From: an uncultured Verrucomicrobiales bacterium
GTDB taxonomy: Bacteria; Verrucomicrobiota; Verrucomicrobiia; Verrucomicrobiales; Akkermansiaceae
DNA length: 26,767 nt
Assembly (NCBI GenBank): GCA_937969125.1
Contig: CALBVA010000328.1
Coordinates: 1 to 26,767, forward strand
Direction of reading: 5' to 3'
Positions 1 to 7,649 of this stretch are shown piece by piece. The position numbers and the translations under genes are program-made. The notes under the pieces are model-generated. The model saw nothing but the letters and a program-made list of their open reading frames with translations. It was not told the DNA's origin and did not search any database. Every line of letters starts with the position of its first letter. Positions within the stretch are counted from its first letter, which is position 1.

Positions 1-2
1 CA

Positions 3-215
3 TCGACTGTTACTATTGGAATCGACCTGGGAGACAAGAAGCACGCCATTTGCGTCCTCGATCACGCTGGAAAGGTGCTCGAAGAGCGAATGATGACCAA
101 TAACCGGGAGAGCTTACGACGACTTTCCAAAAAGTATCCTGACGCCTTGATGGTGATGGAAGTTGGATCTCATAGCCCGTGGCTCAGCCGTTTTTTAGAC
201 TTATCCGCGGGATAG
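3..215 (+). pseudogene. Truncated IS110-family transposase, N-terminal fragment
   Basis: The frame is open from the window edge and gives about 70 residues of the RuvC-like DEDD domain of IS110/IS116/IS902 transposases. Visible landmarks are TIGIDLGDKKHAICVLD (first catalytic Asp in GIDLG) and VMEVGSHSPWLSRFL (second acidic residue, Glu, followed by the family's typical HSPWxSR). A TAG stops the frame shortly afterwards, where a complete transposase would run on for roughly 250-300 more residues including the Tnp_20 domain with its conserved serine. No such sequence follows in any nearby frame. It is therefore a remnant. The true start lies outside the window, so whether the 5' part is complete cannot be judged. 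A small inverted repeat (TATCC-GCG-GGATA, 202-214) sits exactly at the break. Confidence 0.8.
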
Positions 216-490
216 GCATGACTTTTTCAGCAGCCCCAAATTTTCGATGATTCCCAAACTCCATTCGGTAAAGTCTAGGGCCTGATATCTAACGGGAACT
301 AAGGCTCTCAGAAATCGATCAAAGTTTGGTCTTGAGTTTGAAATCTAATAAACACTTAAAGAGAGTGAGTTACGGGCTTTCTGGCTTCTGGATTCGTCAT
401 GCGCACCTCGCGGAGAGCCAAAATTCGAGCCTTTAATTTGGAATCAGCACTCGCTCTACGGTCAGGTGTGGGTCAGCCTTGACGATAAAG

Positions 491-1039
491 ATGAAATCCC
501 TACTCATAGCCGCACTATTCCTCGTTACAGCTTCAGTTTCTTTCGCGAGCGACTGGAGGTCAATCGGGGTTGAGGAGATCGTCCTCAAATCGAAGCTGCT
601 GAAAGTAAGCGCCCGAGTCGAACTCGATGCTGGTAAGCTGGCTTCAATCGAGGTGACCATTGACGGGAACACCGTGGCCGTTCCGAAAGAAGAACTAGAA
701 GGTATCGAGGATGTAGATTTGCGTAGCCTTCGATTGATCACGCCTGTGGGTAATGGAGGCCCGATTCCACCGAACGCACCGAAGGGTCATTTGGTCGTCT
801 CTCTGAATTACGGGCCGACAAAGTACCACGTAAAGAAAGCCAGAGAGCAGATTGTGCCGGTGATGAGTTGCGCGAGATTTAATTTTGAGTCGGGCTCATA
901 TTCAGAGCGAGAGACATGCCTGCCTACGCAGAATTACAAGAATACATGGCGCTTTTTCCTGAAGCCGGTTGGCGCGAAACAGATTCCAAACGGAGAAGAG
1001 AAGAGTGTCGAAAACCCTTACGAGGGCATGGGCTCGTAG
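491..1039 (+). CDS. Hypothetical secreted protein
   Basis: I do not recognise the family. The product is 182 residues from the ATG at 491. An in-frame TTG four codons upstream (479) is possible, but the ATG puts MKSLLIAALFLVTASVSFAS directly at the N-terminus, a typical Sec signal peptide with likely cleavage after SFA. The mature part is mixed polar and charged and has two cysteines (in VMSCARF and ETCLPT) that could form a disulfide in the periplasm. No transmembrane segment follows the signal. The gene stands alone in a lower-GC stretch between an IS110 remnant and another orphan gene, so recent acquisition is possible. No function can be assigned. Confidence 0.6.
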   Translation: MKSLLIAALFLVTASVSFASDWRSIGVEEIVLKSKLLKVSARVELDAGKLASIEVTIDGNTVAVPKEELEGIEDVDLRSLRLITPVGNGGPIPPNAPKGHLVVSLNYGPTKYHVKKAREQIVPVMSCARFNFESGSYSERETCLPTQNYKNTWRFFLKPVGAKQIPNGEEKSVENPYEGMGS

Positions 1040-1178
1040 CAATCGACTTGGCGAAGGCACTGTCCAACCTACTGCTGCTGTGGACTTAAAATCTGAATGA
1101 ACTCTAGAAACTTAAACCTTGAATCGAAGCCTCGCCGCTAGAAGTAGGTGACAGATCTAAAATGTTCCCTGTGAAAAT

Positions 1179-1607
1179 ATGCCGATAGGAGAAGCTCTCG
1201 CTGAAATCGTCATCCGCCCGATTTTCGAGCTGATCTTTTATGGAGTTGCATACTGGATTGGGTATCTAGTCCTGTCTATTCTATCATTGGGTCAGTTGAA
1301 GCTCGCACCATTGATGAGCATCGATCAGAAGAAAGGGAAGATTGATTGGAGTATCTGGCTCCATCGCCCCATGCAGGGACGAGTTCTGAAGGCCGAGGTT
1401 GTGTGTTTGTCAGGCTTGCTTTTTCTGGCTGGAACAGCCTGCGTTTTTTACTTCGTCACTCGTGATACCGACCAATCAGAGAAGTCGAAGCTGGACGACA
1501 CCTCGCCGCCACTAAAGTTAAAAAGCCCGCCACTCATGAATGAGGGCGGGCCTTGGGTGAAAAGGGAAATCGGGATGATTAGGAAAGCTCGGCGAGCTTT
1601 GTCTTGA
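1179..1607 (+). CDS. Hypothetical small membrane protein
   Basis: A 142-residue frame with two clear hydrophobic segments, about residues 10-40 (starting PIFELIFYGVAYWIGYLVL) and 72-95 (LSGLLFLAGTACVFYFV), joined by a basic, Trp-containing loop. I do not recognise the family. The N-terminal two thirds looks genuinely coding. The last 30 or so residues are read through the inverted repeat that serves as the terminator of the opposite-strand peroxiredoxin gene and then overlap that gene's 3' end by 29 bp, so the C-terminus may be accidental extension after an older stop was lost. There is no clear ribosome binding site at the ATG. Like its upstream neighbour it lies in AT-richer DNA than the rest of the window. 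Confidence 0.5.
   Translation: MPIGEALAEIVIRPIFELIFYGVAYWIGYLVLSILSLGQLKLAPLMSIDQKKGKIDWSIWLHRPMQGRVLKAEVVCLSGLLFLAGTACVFYFVTRDTDQSEKSKLDDTSPPLKLKSPPLMNEGGPWVKREIGMIRKARRALS
1520..1551 (-). terminator. Rho-independent terminator of the peroxiredoxin gene
   Basis: On the minus strand GCCCGCC and GGCGGGC form a 7-bp GC stem (1525-1551). It extends inward with CTCAT/ATGAG around a two-base loop, with one bulged base, and is followed by five T (plus-strand A at 1520-1524). It starts 28 bp after the peroxiredoxin stop, so it belongs to that gene. The plus-strand ORF at 1179-1607 reads through it. Confidence 0.75.
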
Positions 1608-2073
1608 TGGCCTCTGAATTCGGAAGATCACCGGGGGAATCATTGACCTCGGCGTATTGGATGATGCCGGCCTTATCGATGATGAAGGCGGAGCGTTTGG
1701 AGACGCCGCCCATGATGAGGTTCTTCTCGGGGAGAAATTGCTCGTAGGTGGTTCCGTAGGCTTCGGCTGCCTTGTGGTCGTAGTCAGAGAGAAGCTTCAG
1801 CTTGATGCCCTCTTTTTCAGCCCAGGCTGCCTGTGCGAAGGGGTTGTCTCCGGAGATTCCGAAGACAGTGCAGTTCAGGTTCGCATATTCTCCGAGTCCG
1901 CCGGAAATGGCGCAGAATTGCTCCGTGCACACGCCGGTGAAGGCCATGGGGACGAAGAGGAGGAGGATGTTTTTCTCGCCGGTCTGCTCGGAGAGCTTCA
2001 CTACTTCGGGGCCATTCTCGCCGAGAGCGACGAGGGAAAAATCAGGGGCTTGATCGCCAACTTTAATACTCAT
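1579..2073 (-). CDS. Peroxiredoxin, AhpC/TSA family, Bcp/AhpE-like
   Basis: A 164-residue thiol peroxidase that reduces hydrogen peroxide and organic hydroperoxides in the cytoplasm; no signal peptide is seen. The family signature PxxxTxxC is present in FVPMAFTGVCTEQFC: Pro42, Thr46 and peroxidatic Cys49. A second cysteine at position 54, five residues on, matches the resolving cysteine spacing of Bcp-type enzymes, suggesting an intramolecular disulfide recycled by a thioredoxin-like donor. The N-terminal VGDQAPDFSLVAL and the downstream GVSKRSAFIIDKAGIIQYAE are also typical. The ATG at 2073 gives the standard family length. The gene is monocistronic: a terminator follows it and a candidate promoter lies right before it. 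Confidence 0.9.
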   Translation of the reverse strand: MSIKVGDQAPDFSLVALGENGPEVVKLSEQTGEKNILLLFVPMAFTGVCTEQFCAISGGLGEYANLNCTVFGISGDNPFAQAAWAEKEGIKLKLLSDYDHKAAEAYGTTYEQFLPEKNLIMGGVSKRSAFIIDKAGIIQYAEVNDSPGDLPNSEAIKTKLAELS

Positions 2074-2082
2074 AACGCCGCG

Positions 2083-2110
2083 AATATAGGTAGGGCCTGC
2101 GGCGCGCCAA
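2083..2110 (-). promoter_or_regulatory. Candidate sigma-70-type promoter of the peroxiredoxin gene
   Basis: On the minus strand TTGGCG (2110-2105) and TATATT (2088-2083) are separated by 16 bases, a fair -35/-10 pair. The expected transcription start would be near 2076, only a few bases before the ATG at 2073, so the mRNA would be leaderless or nearly so. This is a motif match only; there is no Shine-Dalgarno sequence in front of the ATG that would contradict it. Confidence 0.4.
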
Positions 2111-2240
2111 GTGAGAACGAAGCTCCATGATCAATTGTTCCTCTCCTCATTACAATTGGTCGCTCTCTTTATAGTCACCCGCTTCTCTCTTGCAGAGTTC
2201 CTCGACCTGCCGCAGTCTCCGATCAACATTTGATTCAATT

Positions 2241-3011
2241 ATGTTCAAGCGTCTTAAAAACCTCATCAAAGGCTTCTTCGGCCTCTTCATCGGCGGGCTG
2301 GAAAAGCGGAATCCCGAGGCTCTCCTCGATAACGAAAAAGAAAACCTCCGGAAGCAAATTTCCGAGTTCAATAAGGGCCTCGCAGCCCACGCGGGACTGG
2401 TGGAAAAGCTCATGTCCAAGGCCAAGCGCCTGGATCGCGAGGAGAATGAACTCCGCGCAAAGACTGCTGCCAATCTGAAGGCAGGGAATCGCGAAGCCGC
2501 CGGAAAGCTGGCCCTTCAACTCCAGACTGCGGATAAGGAGCACGACGAAGTGCGCGAGCAGATGGAGGAGGCCGATGCCCGCTATAAAGAGTTGGTGAAA
2601 GCCCGTGACGTCAGCGTGAAGCAGGCAAAGGACCGCATTGAGCAGCTCACCCGGAACCTCGATGAAATGAAATCTACCAAGGCCATGGCTGAACTCAATG
2701 AGATGGCCTCCGGCATGGTGACTGACATCGGTGGCTCCGGCGATACTCTGAATCGTCTTGAAGACATGGTGGAAGAGGAGCGGACCAAGGCCGCCGGGCG
2801 GTCCCGTGTGGCGAAAGATCAGCTCGATATGAGTGGCATCAATGAGACCGCAGCCGAGCAGGATGCTCTCGCCGAGATGGCTCTCGCTGATTTTGCAGCT
2901 GCCGAAGGCATCGAGCTGGAAGGGGATTCTGCTGCTTCCAAGGCTGACTCCGACTCCGCTCCCGCCGAGACCACCAAGGGCTCGATGGGACCCCAGAGCG
3001 AAGGACAATAA
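2241..3011 (+). CDS. pspA: PspA/IM30 family protein
   Basis: A 256-residue membrane-stress protein of the PspA/Vipp1 (ESCRT-III-like) family. Members bind the cytoplasmic face of the inner membrane and help to keep it sealed. The N-terminus FKRLKNLIKGFFGLFIGGL is the amphipathic membrane-binding helix, followed by NPEALL. A long, highly charged helical and coiled-coil region then runs to about residue 190, with regular heptads such as LDREENELRAKTAANLKAG. The last 55 residues are acidic and Ala/Ser-rich, a tail absent from E. coli PspA (about 222 residues). The ATG at 2241 is chosen over one 17 codons upstream because the upstream residues do not look coding and the amphipathic helix then starts the protein. 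It is the first gene of a pspA - small TM - AAA+ operon, with a 9-bp gap to the next gene. Confidence 0.85.
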   Translation: MFKRLKNLIKGFFGLFIGGLEKRNPEALLDNEKENLRKQISEFNKGLAAHAGLVEKLMSKAKRLDREENELRAKTAANLKAGNREAAGKLALQLQTADKEHDEVREQMEEADARYKELVKARDVSVKQAKDRIEQLTRNLDEMKSTKAMAELNEMASGMVTDIGGSGDTLNRLEDMVEEERTKAAGRSRVAKDQLDMSGINETAAEQDALAEMALADFAAAEGIELEGDSAASKADSDSAPAETTKGSMGPQSEGQ

Positions 3012-3020
3012 AGCTTCCTG

Positions 3021-3185
3021 ATGAAAAAACGTCCCTGGTTGGTCTGGCTTCTGGTCATCTTGGTCTTTGCCGCCGCCGGGGCTGCGCTTTGGTTAAAGCT
3101 CGTCATCGATGAACAACCCGATGTCCATGAGGATCCCGGTATCCCCGAGGGCCTGGTGGTTCCGGATCCTGACTCTGTAGAATGA
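3021..3185 (+). CDS. 54-residue single-span membrane protein between pspA and the AAA+ gene
   Basis: A short gene: MKKRPWLVWLLVILVFAAAG begins a basic N-terminus plus one transmembrane helix (about residues 6-28). A short acidic tail rich in Asp, Glu and Pro follows, ending PDPDSVE. The orientation is probably N-in with the tail outside the cytoplasm (positive-inside rule), or it is an uncleaved signal anchor. It starts 9 bp after the pspA stop, and its TGA overlaps the next gene's ATG as ATGA (3182-3185), so translation of all three genes is probably coupled. I recognise no named family. The position suggests a membrane partner or anchor for PspA or for the ATPase, in the way PspB/PspC serve other Psp systems, but there is no visible PspB or PspC similarity. 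Confidence 0.7.
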   Translation: MKKRPWLVWLLVILVFAAAGAALWLKLVIDEQPDVHEDPGIPEGLVVPDPDSVE

Positions 3186-4837
3186 TGAGCAATCCACTCC
3201 CTGACTGGGCCGCTGAAGTCATCGCCCGCTATGAAAGTGGGTCTTCAGGATGTTTCGTACTTCACGGCAATGTCGATGACCGCTTTCACCTTCCTTTGAA
3301 GGAGGCTCGTCTCGGTAGTCTATCTGATTTCCTCGGCGAAGTTCTCCTGCCACGCTTCGATGTCATCCTCAGCTACGACCTCGGTGGTGGCGTTGAGGTG
3401 GAGCGGGGAGGGGAGATCTTTTCCCAGTGGCCCAGCCTGAAACAGGATGTTCAGCTGCCAACCCAGCCTCTTAAGGCCTCCCGTTTCCTCGGTCGCTATC
3501 TCACCTACGTGAGGAACTTGCGGCACGTTGGAGCGAAGGCTCCGCGGGTCGCGCTGATTTTTAAAGGGGCTCATTTGATGTGTCCGTCCCTGCCGAACGC
3601 CCTGAATTACGATCTGCATGCCCTCGCCAGCGTGTGGCAGGCCTGGGCCTCCGAGTCTAATCTCGCCGCGCATGGTCAGGCCGTTTTTCTTCTCTCGGAG
3701 AACCTGAACGGGCTGCATTCCCTCGTCGCGAATCATCCCGCAATAGCGCATCTGGAGGTGCCGCTCCCCACTGTCGAGGAGCTCACTGGGGTGCTGGAAG
3801 TCCTCTCCGAAAAGTCACCGAAAGCGGTGAAGGATATCAAGGATCGCCTTCCATGGGCTGCCGCACGCCTCCGCGGTGCCACCGGAAGTGCAGTGGAGGA
3901 TCTGCTGCTCCGGCGTCACTATGATGAAAAGCCGCTGGTGGAGGATGATTTTAGCAAGCTGAAGAAGGTGCTGGTGGAGCGGGATTGCGCTGGGCTCATC
4001 GAATTTGTAGAGCCGGACAGCTCGCTCGATAAAGTGATCGGGTTGGATGTGGCAAAGGATTGGTTGCGCAGGGATCTCGATCTCTGGCGTCTCGATGAAC
4101 TGGAGGCCATGCCGATGGGATATCTCTTCTGCGGACCGGTGGGGACGGGTAAGACCTACCTCGCTGAGTGTCTGGCGGGAGAGGCGGGAGTCCCAGTGGT
4201 GACTCTCAAGAATTTCCGCGACCGCTGGGTCGGATCGACCGAGGCGAATCTCGAAAAGATCTTCTCCCTGCTGCACGCGCTGGATCGCTGCATGGTCTTC
4301 ATTGATGAGGCTGATCAGGCCCTCGGAAAGCGGGCTGCAGGCTCCGGCGATTCCGGGGTTTCCAGCCGGGTCTATTCCATGATCGCGAAAGAGATGTCGA
4401 ATCCGCGTAACCGTGGAAAGCTGGTTTGGATTCTTGCCAGCAGTCGTCCAGATCTCATCGAGGTGGATCTCAAGAGGCCGGGACGTATTGATGTGAAGAT
4501 CCCCATCTTCCCTGCGACCGAGCCGGAGGAATCGCTGAAGCTCCTTCGTGCCCTCAGCGGAAAGCGCGGGCTGAAGCTGACCGATGACGAATGGGAAAAA
4601 CTGAAGCCGCACTTCCCTGGATTAGTCACGGCTGGAGGAGCGGAAGCCCGTGCTGTGAAAGCGGTGCGTCTGGTGAAAACGAAGACCCACGAACCCTTCG
4701 AGGCGATGCATCACATCCTTACCAGCAGCCTGCCGCCGGTGCCATTCGAGACGCTCAAGGCCCAGATGCGACTCGCGGTGACGGAAGCGACGGAGGCGGA
4801 ATTCATCCCGGATTCGGTTCGGAAAATCCTAGCCTGA
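3182..4837 (+). CDS. AAA+ ATPase with degenerate N-terminal module, linked to PspA
   Basis: A 551-residue protein with a classical AAA domain in its C-terminal half: Walker A GPVGTGKT (318-325), the pore-loop region LKNFRDRWVGSTEANL, Walker B MVFIDEADQAL (from 371), sensor-1 region ILASSRPD where the usual Asn is Ser, and arginine fingers in KRPGRID (432, 435). Residues 1-290 look like a decayed second ATPase module: a strand/turn GCFVLHGNVDDRF where a P-loop would be and RVALIFKGAHLM where a Walker B strand would be. This arrangement resembles Ycf46-like AAA proteins (inference). It overlaps the 54-residue membrane gene by ATGA and lies in the pspA operon. PspA-type filaments are ESCRT-III relatives, so a remodelling role comparable to Vps4 is an attractive but untested idea. 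It ends directly against the stop of the opposite-strand hydrolase gene. Confidence 0.8.
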   Translation: MMSNPLPDWAAEVIARYESGSSGCFVLHGNVDDRFHLPLKEARLGSLSDFLGEVLLPRFDVILSYDLGGGVEVERGGEIFSQWPSLKQDVQLPTQPLKASRFLGRYLTYVRNLRHVGAKAPRVALIFKGAHLMCPSLPNALNYDLHALASVWQAWASESNLAAHGQAVFLLSENLNGLHSLVANHPAIAHLEVPLPTVEELTGVLEVLSEKSPKAVKDIKDRLPWAAARLRGATGSAVEDLLLRRHYDEKPLVEDDFSKLKKVLVERDCAGLIEFVEPDSSLDKVIGLDVAKDWLRRDLDLWRLDELEAMPMGYLFCGPVGTGKTYLAECLAGEAGVPVVTLKNFRDRWVGSTEANLEKIFSLLHALDRCMVFIDEADQALGKRAAGSGDSGVSSRVYSMIAKEMSNPRNRGKLVWILASSRPDLIEVDLKRPGRIDVKIPIFPATEPEESLKLLRALSGKRGLKLTDDEWEKLKPHFPGLVTAGGAEARAVKAVRLVKTKTHEPFEAMHHILTSSLPPVPFETLKAQMRLAVTEATEAEFIPDSVRKILA

Positions 4838-5554
4838 TCACGCTCCGCAGGTGGAGATATTGACGGAGTCAATGAAGTCCTTCACCGCTGCTTCGAAAAG
4901 ATTGGGTCGTTCCCACGGGACGCGGTGACCGGCGTCCGGGATATAGATATGGCGTCCGTGCGGGAGCTTCGGTGAGGCTTCTTCGCCGATACGGGAGAAC
5001 TTGCCATCCTTCGCTCCGGTGACCCAGAGAACAGGACAGCCAATCCCGGGAAAGGCGGGTCTGAGATCATACTGGGTTCCCAGTGACCAGTCGCGGAAGG
5101 ATCTAGCGACCTGGTGTTTGTTTTCCTGCTCTGCCTGGATTAGGCCGTCACAGAAGTCCTTCGAGTCGTCAAAAAGTTCCTGTTCATTCCAACGGAAGAG
5201 GAATTCATCGAAATCATCCTCGGCGAGCTGAGCCCAGCCTTCATCCCGGAGGATGCGGGCATCATGTCCTTCCTGCAAACCTGGGTGCGCGGCCACGATG
5301 ATGGCGGCCTTCCACTTTTCCCGGTCGGCGAGGAGAGCGTGCAGGGCGAGGCGTCCTCCCATGGAATATCCCAGGAGAATGTCCCCCTCATCGGCCGCAT
5401 CCGCGATGCGTTGTCCGGCGGCGGGGAGGGAGAGATGTTGTTCCTGTTCCAGTAGCGACCATAGGTCCATAGCGGACATTTCGGTGCCGAATTTACCCTT
5501 AAAGAGATCCCAGTCGTGATGAGAACCGGCGGTTCCGTGCAGGCAGTGAATCAT
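4838..5554 (-). CDS. Alpha/beta hydrolase, MenH-like
   Basis: A 238-residue alpha/beta-hydrolase-fold protein. The sequence shows the oxyanion motif CLHGTAGSHHDW near the start, the nucleophile elbow GYSMGGR (Ser64), an acid in TGAKDGKF (Asp183) and the catalytic histidine in PDAGHRVPWERP (His210). The overall length and the GH-x4-ERP ending resemble MenH (2-succinyl-6-hydroxy-2,4-cyclohexadiene-1-carboxylate synthase of menaquinone synthesis), but no other men gene is nearby, so the substrate is uncertain. The start is fixed by ATGA coupling with the upstream HAD gene (its TGA is 5553-5551); a longer frame reaching 5617 is rejected because it would lie inside the HAD gene. The two genes form an operon. 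There is no signal peptide. Confidence 0.75.
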   Translation of the reverse strand: MIHCLHGTAGSHHDWDLFKGKFGTEMSAMDLWSLLEQEQHLSLPAAGQRIADAADEGDILLGYSMGGRLALHALLADREKWKAAIIVAAHPGLQEGHDARILRDEGWAQLAEDDFDEFLFRWNEQELFDDSKDFCDGLIQAEQENKHQVARSFRDWSLGTQYDLRPAFPGIGCPVLWVTGAKDGKFSRIGEEASPKLPHGRHIYIPDAGHRVPWERPNLFEAAVKDFIDSVNISTCGA

Positions 5555-6270
5555 GGTTTCCAGAGTCCAAAAAGTTGGGCCGCGCAACCGAGGCCGAAGG
5601 CCAAACGGTTCTTCCACGGTCGGGGTGGGGTGAGGATGCGCCAGTGGTTGTCCTCACCGGTTTGGCGGACGCCGGGCAGTGGGTTAACGAGGGTTTTTTC
5701 ACGGCAGAGCGCGAGGAGGGGCAGATCAGCCTTTGAATCGCTGTAGCCGGCTTCCGCGGAGGTGATTTTCAGAGAGGCAAGGCGGCGGACTTTTTCTTCT
5801 CCCTTATGATTTTCGCCGATGAGATCCGGAAAGAGCGGCACTCTTTTTTCCCAGTCGAAGCGGGTTCCTAGTGAGAGATGAAAGCCCAGCTCCTTTCCAA
5901 TTCCCTCCACCCAGAGCTCCGGGCTGGCGGAGGAAAGGACGAGGGTGCGACCGCCTTTTCGGTGTTCCTCGATCTCTTCAATGATCTCCGGATAGGTGAT
6001 TTGCGGGAGCCATTCGCGGACAAAGCCCCGGGCATGCTTCTCCAGGGTGGCGCGTGGCATACGCCAGAGATAGCTGTGGAAGATCCGCTTCATCGTGCCC
6101 GCGCCCAGGAACTTCGCCAGCGGGAGAAAGGCGATGAAGACGGGAGTCAGAAAGCGGCGTAGAGGTTCGGCTTGTAAGACATAGCTGCGGAAAACGAGCT
6201 GGGTGTCCCAGGGGATGATCGTTTGATCGAGGTCGAAGAGGACAGGGTTGTCTGATTGATTGGAAGCCAC
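5551..6270 (-). CDS. HAD-superfamily IB phosphatase
   Basis: A 239-residue haloacid-dehalogenase hydrolase of the SerB-like subclass IB. Motif I is VLFDLDQTI (nucleophile Asp13, general acid Asp15), motif II is VLSSAS (Ser114), Lys156 in GENHKGEEK is the likely motif III lysine, and motif IV is GYSDSKADLPLL (Asp178, Asp182). The helical cap lies between motifs I and II (residues 20-105), as in subclass I. The phosphate ester it hydrolyses cannot be read from the sequence; relatives act on phosphoserine or similar small molecules. The start is a GTG; no ATG is available before residue 60. It is the first gene of a two-gene unit with the MenH-like hydrolase and is divergent from the cyclophilin pair across an 83-bp gap. 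Confidence 0.8.
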   Translation of the reverse strand: MASNQSDNPVLFDLDQTIIPWDTQLVFRSYVLQAEPLRRFLTPVFIAFLPLAKFLGAGTMKRIFHSYLWRMPRATLEKHARGFVREWLPQITYPEIIEEIEEHRKGGRTLVLSSASPELWVEGIGKELGFHLSLGTRFDWEKRVPLFPDLIGENHKGEEKVRRLASLKITSAEAGYSDSKADLPLLALCREKTLVNPLPGVRQTGEDNHWRILTPPRPWKNRLAFGLGCAAQLFGLWKP

Positions 6271-6353
6271 GGAGAAGGGGAGAGAGGCAGGTTATGACTT
6301 GTCAGGGAAAATGGAATTTCAATCTGCCAGGAAATGGCGGTAAGGTGTCGCAG

Positions 6354-7649
6354 ATGAGACTGATCCTGATTTTATTGACCGCGGTCTGCGGGCTGGTGCG
6401 AGGCGATATTTTCGCAGACATCGCGGTAACCCGTGGCGAAGAGTCGTTGGGAACTATCCGGATTAAACTGGAGCACGAAAAAGTCCCACGAGTGGTCGCC
6501 GCATTCATCGGTCTCGCCACCGGGGAGCGGGCCTGGATTGACCCGGCCACGAAAGAGGTCAAACGCGGCGTTCCTTATTACGATGGCATTATTTTCCATC
6601 GCCTCGATCACGACTTCGTCATTCAGGGGGGAGACCCCCTCGGCACCGGGTCAAACGGTCCGGGCTACGTGGTGCAGGACCAATTTCACCCGGATCTGCG
6701 ACACTCCTCGCGCTATGTCGTCTCGACCGCCAAGAGCACGAATCCCAATACCTTCGGTTCGCAGTTCTTCATCACCCTCCGTGATACTTCAAATTTGGAT
6801 GACAAGCATTCCGTCTTCGGCACCGTCATTAGTGATGAGACCTTTCCCGACAGCCGAGCGCTCATTGATAGCTTCACCGATGACTCCATCTTCCCCACCG
6901 GGGACGGTGAACGGCCGATGACTGAGATTGTCATGGAGAGCGTCACTATCTCTGGATCCTCGCTGGCGGGCTTTGATCTCGATGATCCGACTCTCCGGCT
7001 TCCTGTGGTCGTAGAGGAACCACCTGTCGTGCGACCTCTCCTAACTGCCGCCACGGATGATGAGGAACAATCGTTCGCGGTGGTTTTTGATCGTAAGGCT
7101 CTTCATGATTACTTTGTGCTTTTTGGGCCGGATCTGCAGAATCCCACCTATCGCGCAAATGTCCTTAGTGCTGATGCGGACAGTGCTTTTCAGCTGGGTC
7201 TGGGTATTCCGCAGCAGCGGTCGGAATTCTACCGCCACATCGCGGTGGACTACTCGCTGCTCCACAATCCCGATCCTGCGGAGGTGACCAATGGCTCCTC
7301 TTTTGAGTTCAGTCTGTCGAATGATGAGACCCTGACCATCACGGCTGACGGTGCGGGAGGAGGATCATGGGTGGATAGCATCGGTGGGAGCGGCAGCGTG
7401 ACCGCTCTGGAGATCACCGACTCTGTCCCGGCCACGGGAACCTTCATCACGGTGAGGCGGTCACAGGCGGAGTTCTTTCCTCTCATGAATCTGGTCATGA
7501 CCTTGGACGGTGCAGCTGGAACATCAGGCGTGACATCTCTCAATGGGCGGCTTTCATATCATAGCGAGTCGAACGGAGGCTTTGAAGGGAGCGCCAACAG
7601 CGCCTTTATTCTGAACAGTCGCTTCACCTTCACACCTGCCAACCCATGA
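6354..7649 (+). CDS. Exported cyclophilin-type peptidyl-prolyl isomerase with beta-rich C-terminal extension
   Basis: A 431-residue protein. Starting at the ATG 6354 gives the signal peptide MRLILILLTAVCGLVRG; an in-frame ATG 60 bases upstream would bury it. Residues about 20-225 are a cyclophilin domain with the active-site landmarks intact: YYDGIIFHRLDHDFVIQGGD (catalytic Arg83, Gln91), GPGYVVQDQF, NTFGSQFFITL and KHSVFGTV (His152). It should catalyse cis-trans isomerisation of prolyl bonds in the periplasm or outside the cell. The C-terminal 200 residues are beta-rich, Ser/Gly/Thr-rich and unassigned, with no recognisable sorting signal at the end. The stop overlaps the start of the next cyclophilin-like gene (ATGA at 7646-7649), so the two are co-translated. 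Confidence 0.85.
   Translation: MRLILILLTAVCGLVRGDIFADIAVTRGEESLGTIRIKLEHEKVPRVVAAFIGLATGERAWIDPATKEVKRGVPYYDGIIFHRLDHDFVIQGGDPLGTGSNGPGYVVQDQFHPDLRHSSRYVVSTAKSTNPNTFGSQFFITLRDTSNLDDKHSVFGTVISDETFPDSRALIDSFTDDSIFPTGDGERPMTEIVMESVTISGSSLAGFDLDDPTLRLPVVVEEPPVVRPLLTAATDDEEQSFAVVFDRKALHDYFVLFGPDLQNPTYRANVLSADADSAFQLGLGIPQQRSEFYRHIAVDYSLLHNPDPAEVTNGSSFEFSLSNDETLTITADGAGGGSWVDSIGGSGSVTALEITDSVPATGTFITVRRSQAEFFPLMNLVMTLDGAAGTSGVTSLNGRLSYHSESNGGFEGSANSAFILNSRFTFTPANP

Noticed and set aside
2235..3008. 257-residue minus-strand frame opposite pspA
   Set aside because: Complement of a charged coiled-coil gene; Leu/His/Gly-rich artefact.
4838..5617. Longer hydrolase start at 5617
   Set aside because: It would extend 63 bp into the upstream HAD gene, and the extra residues do not fit the fold; ATGA coupling at 5554 is the better start.
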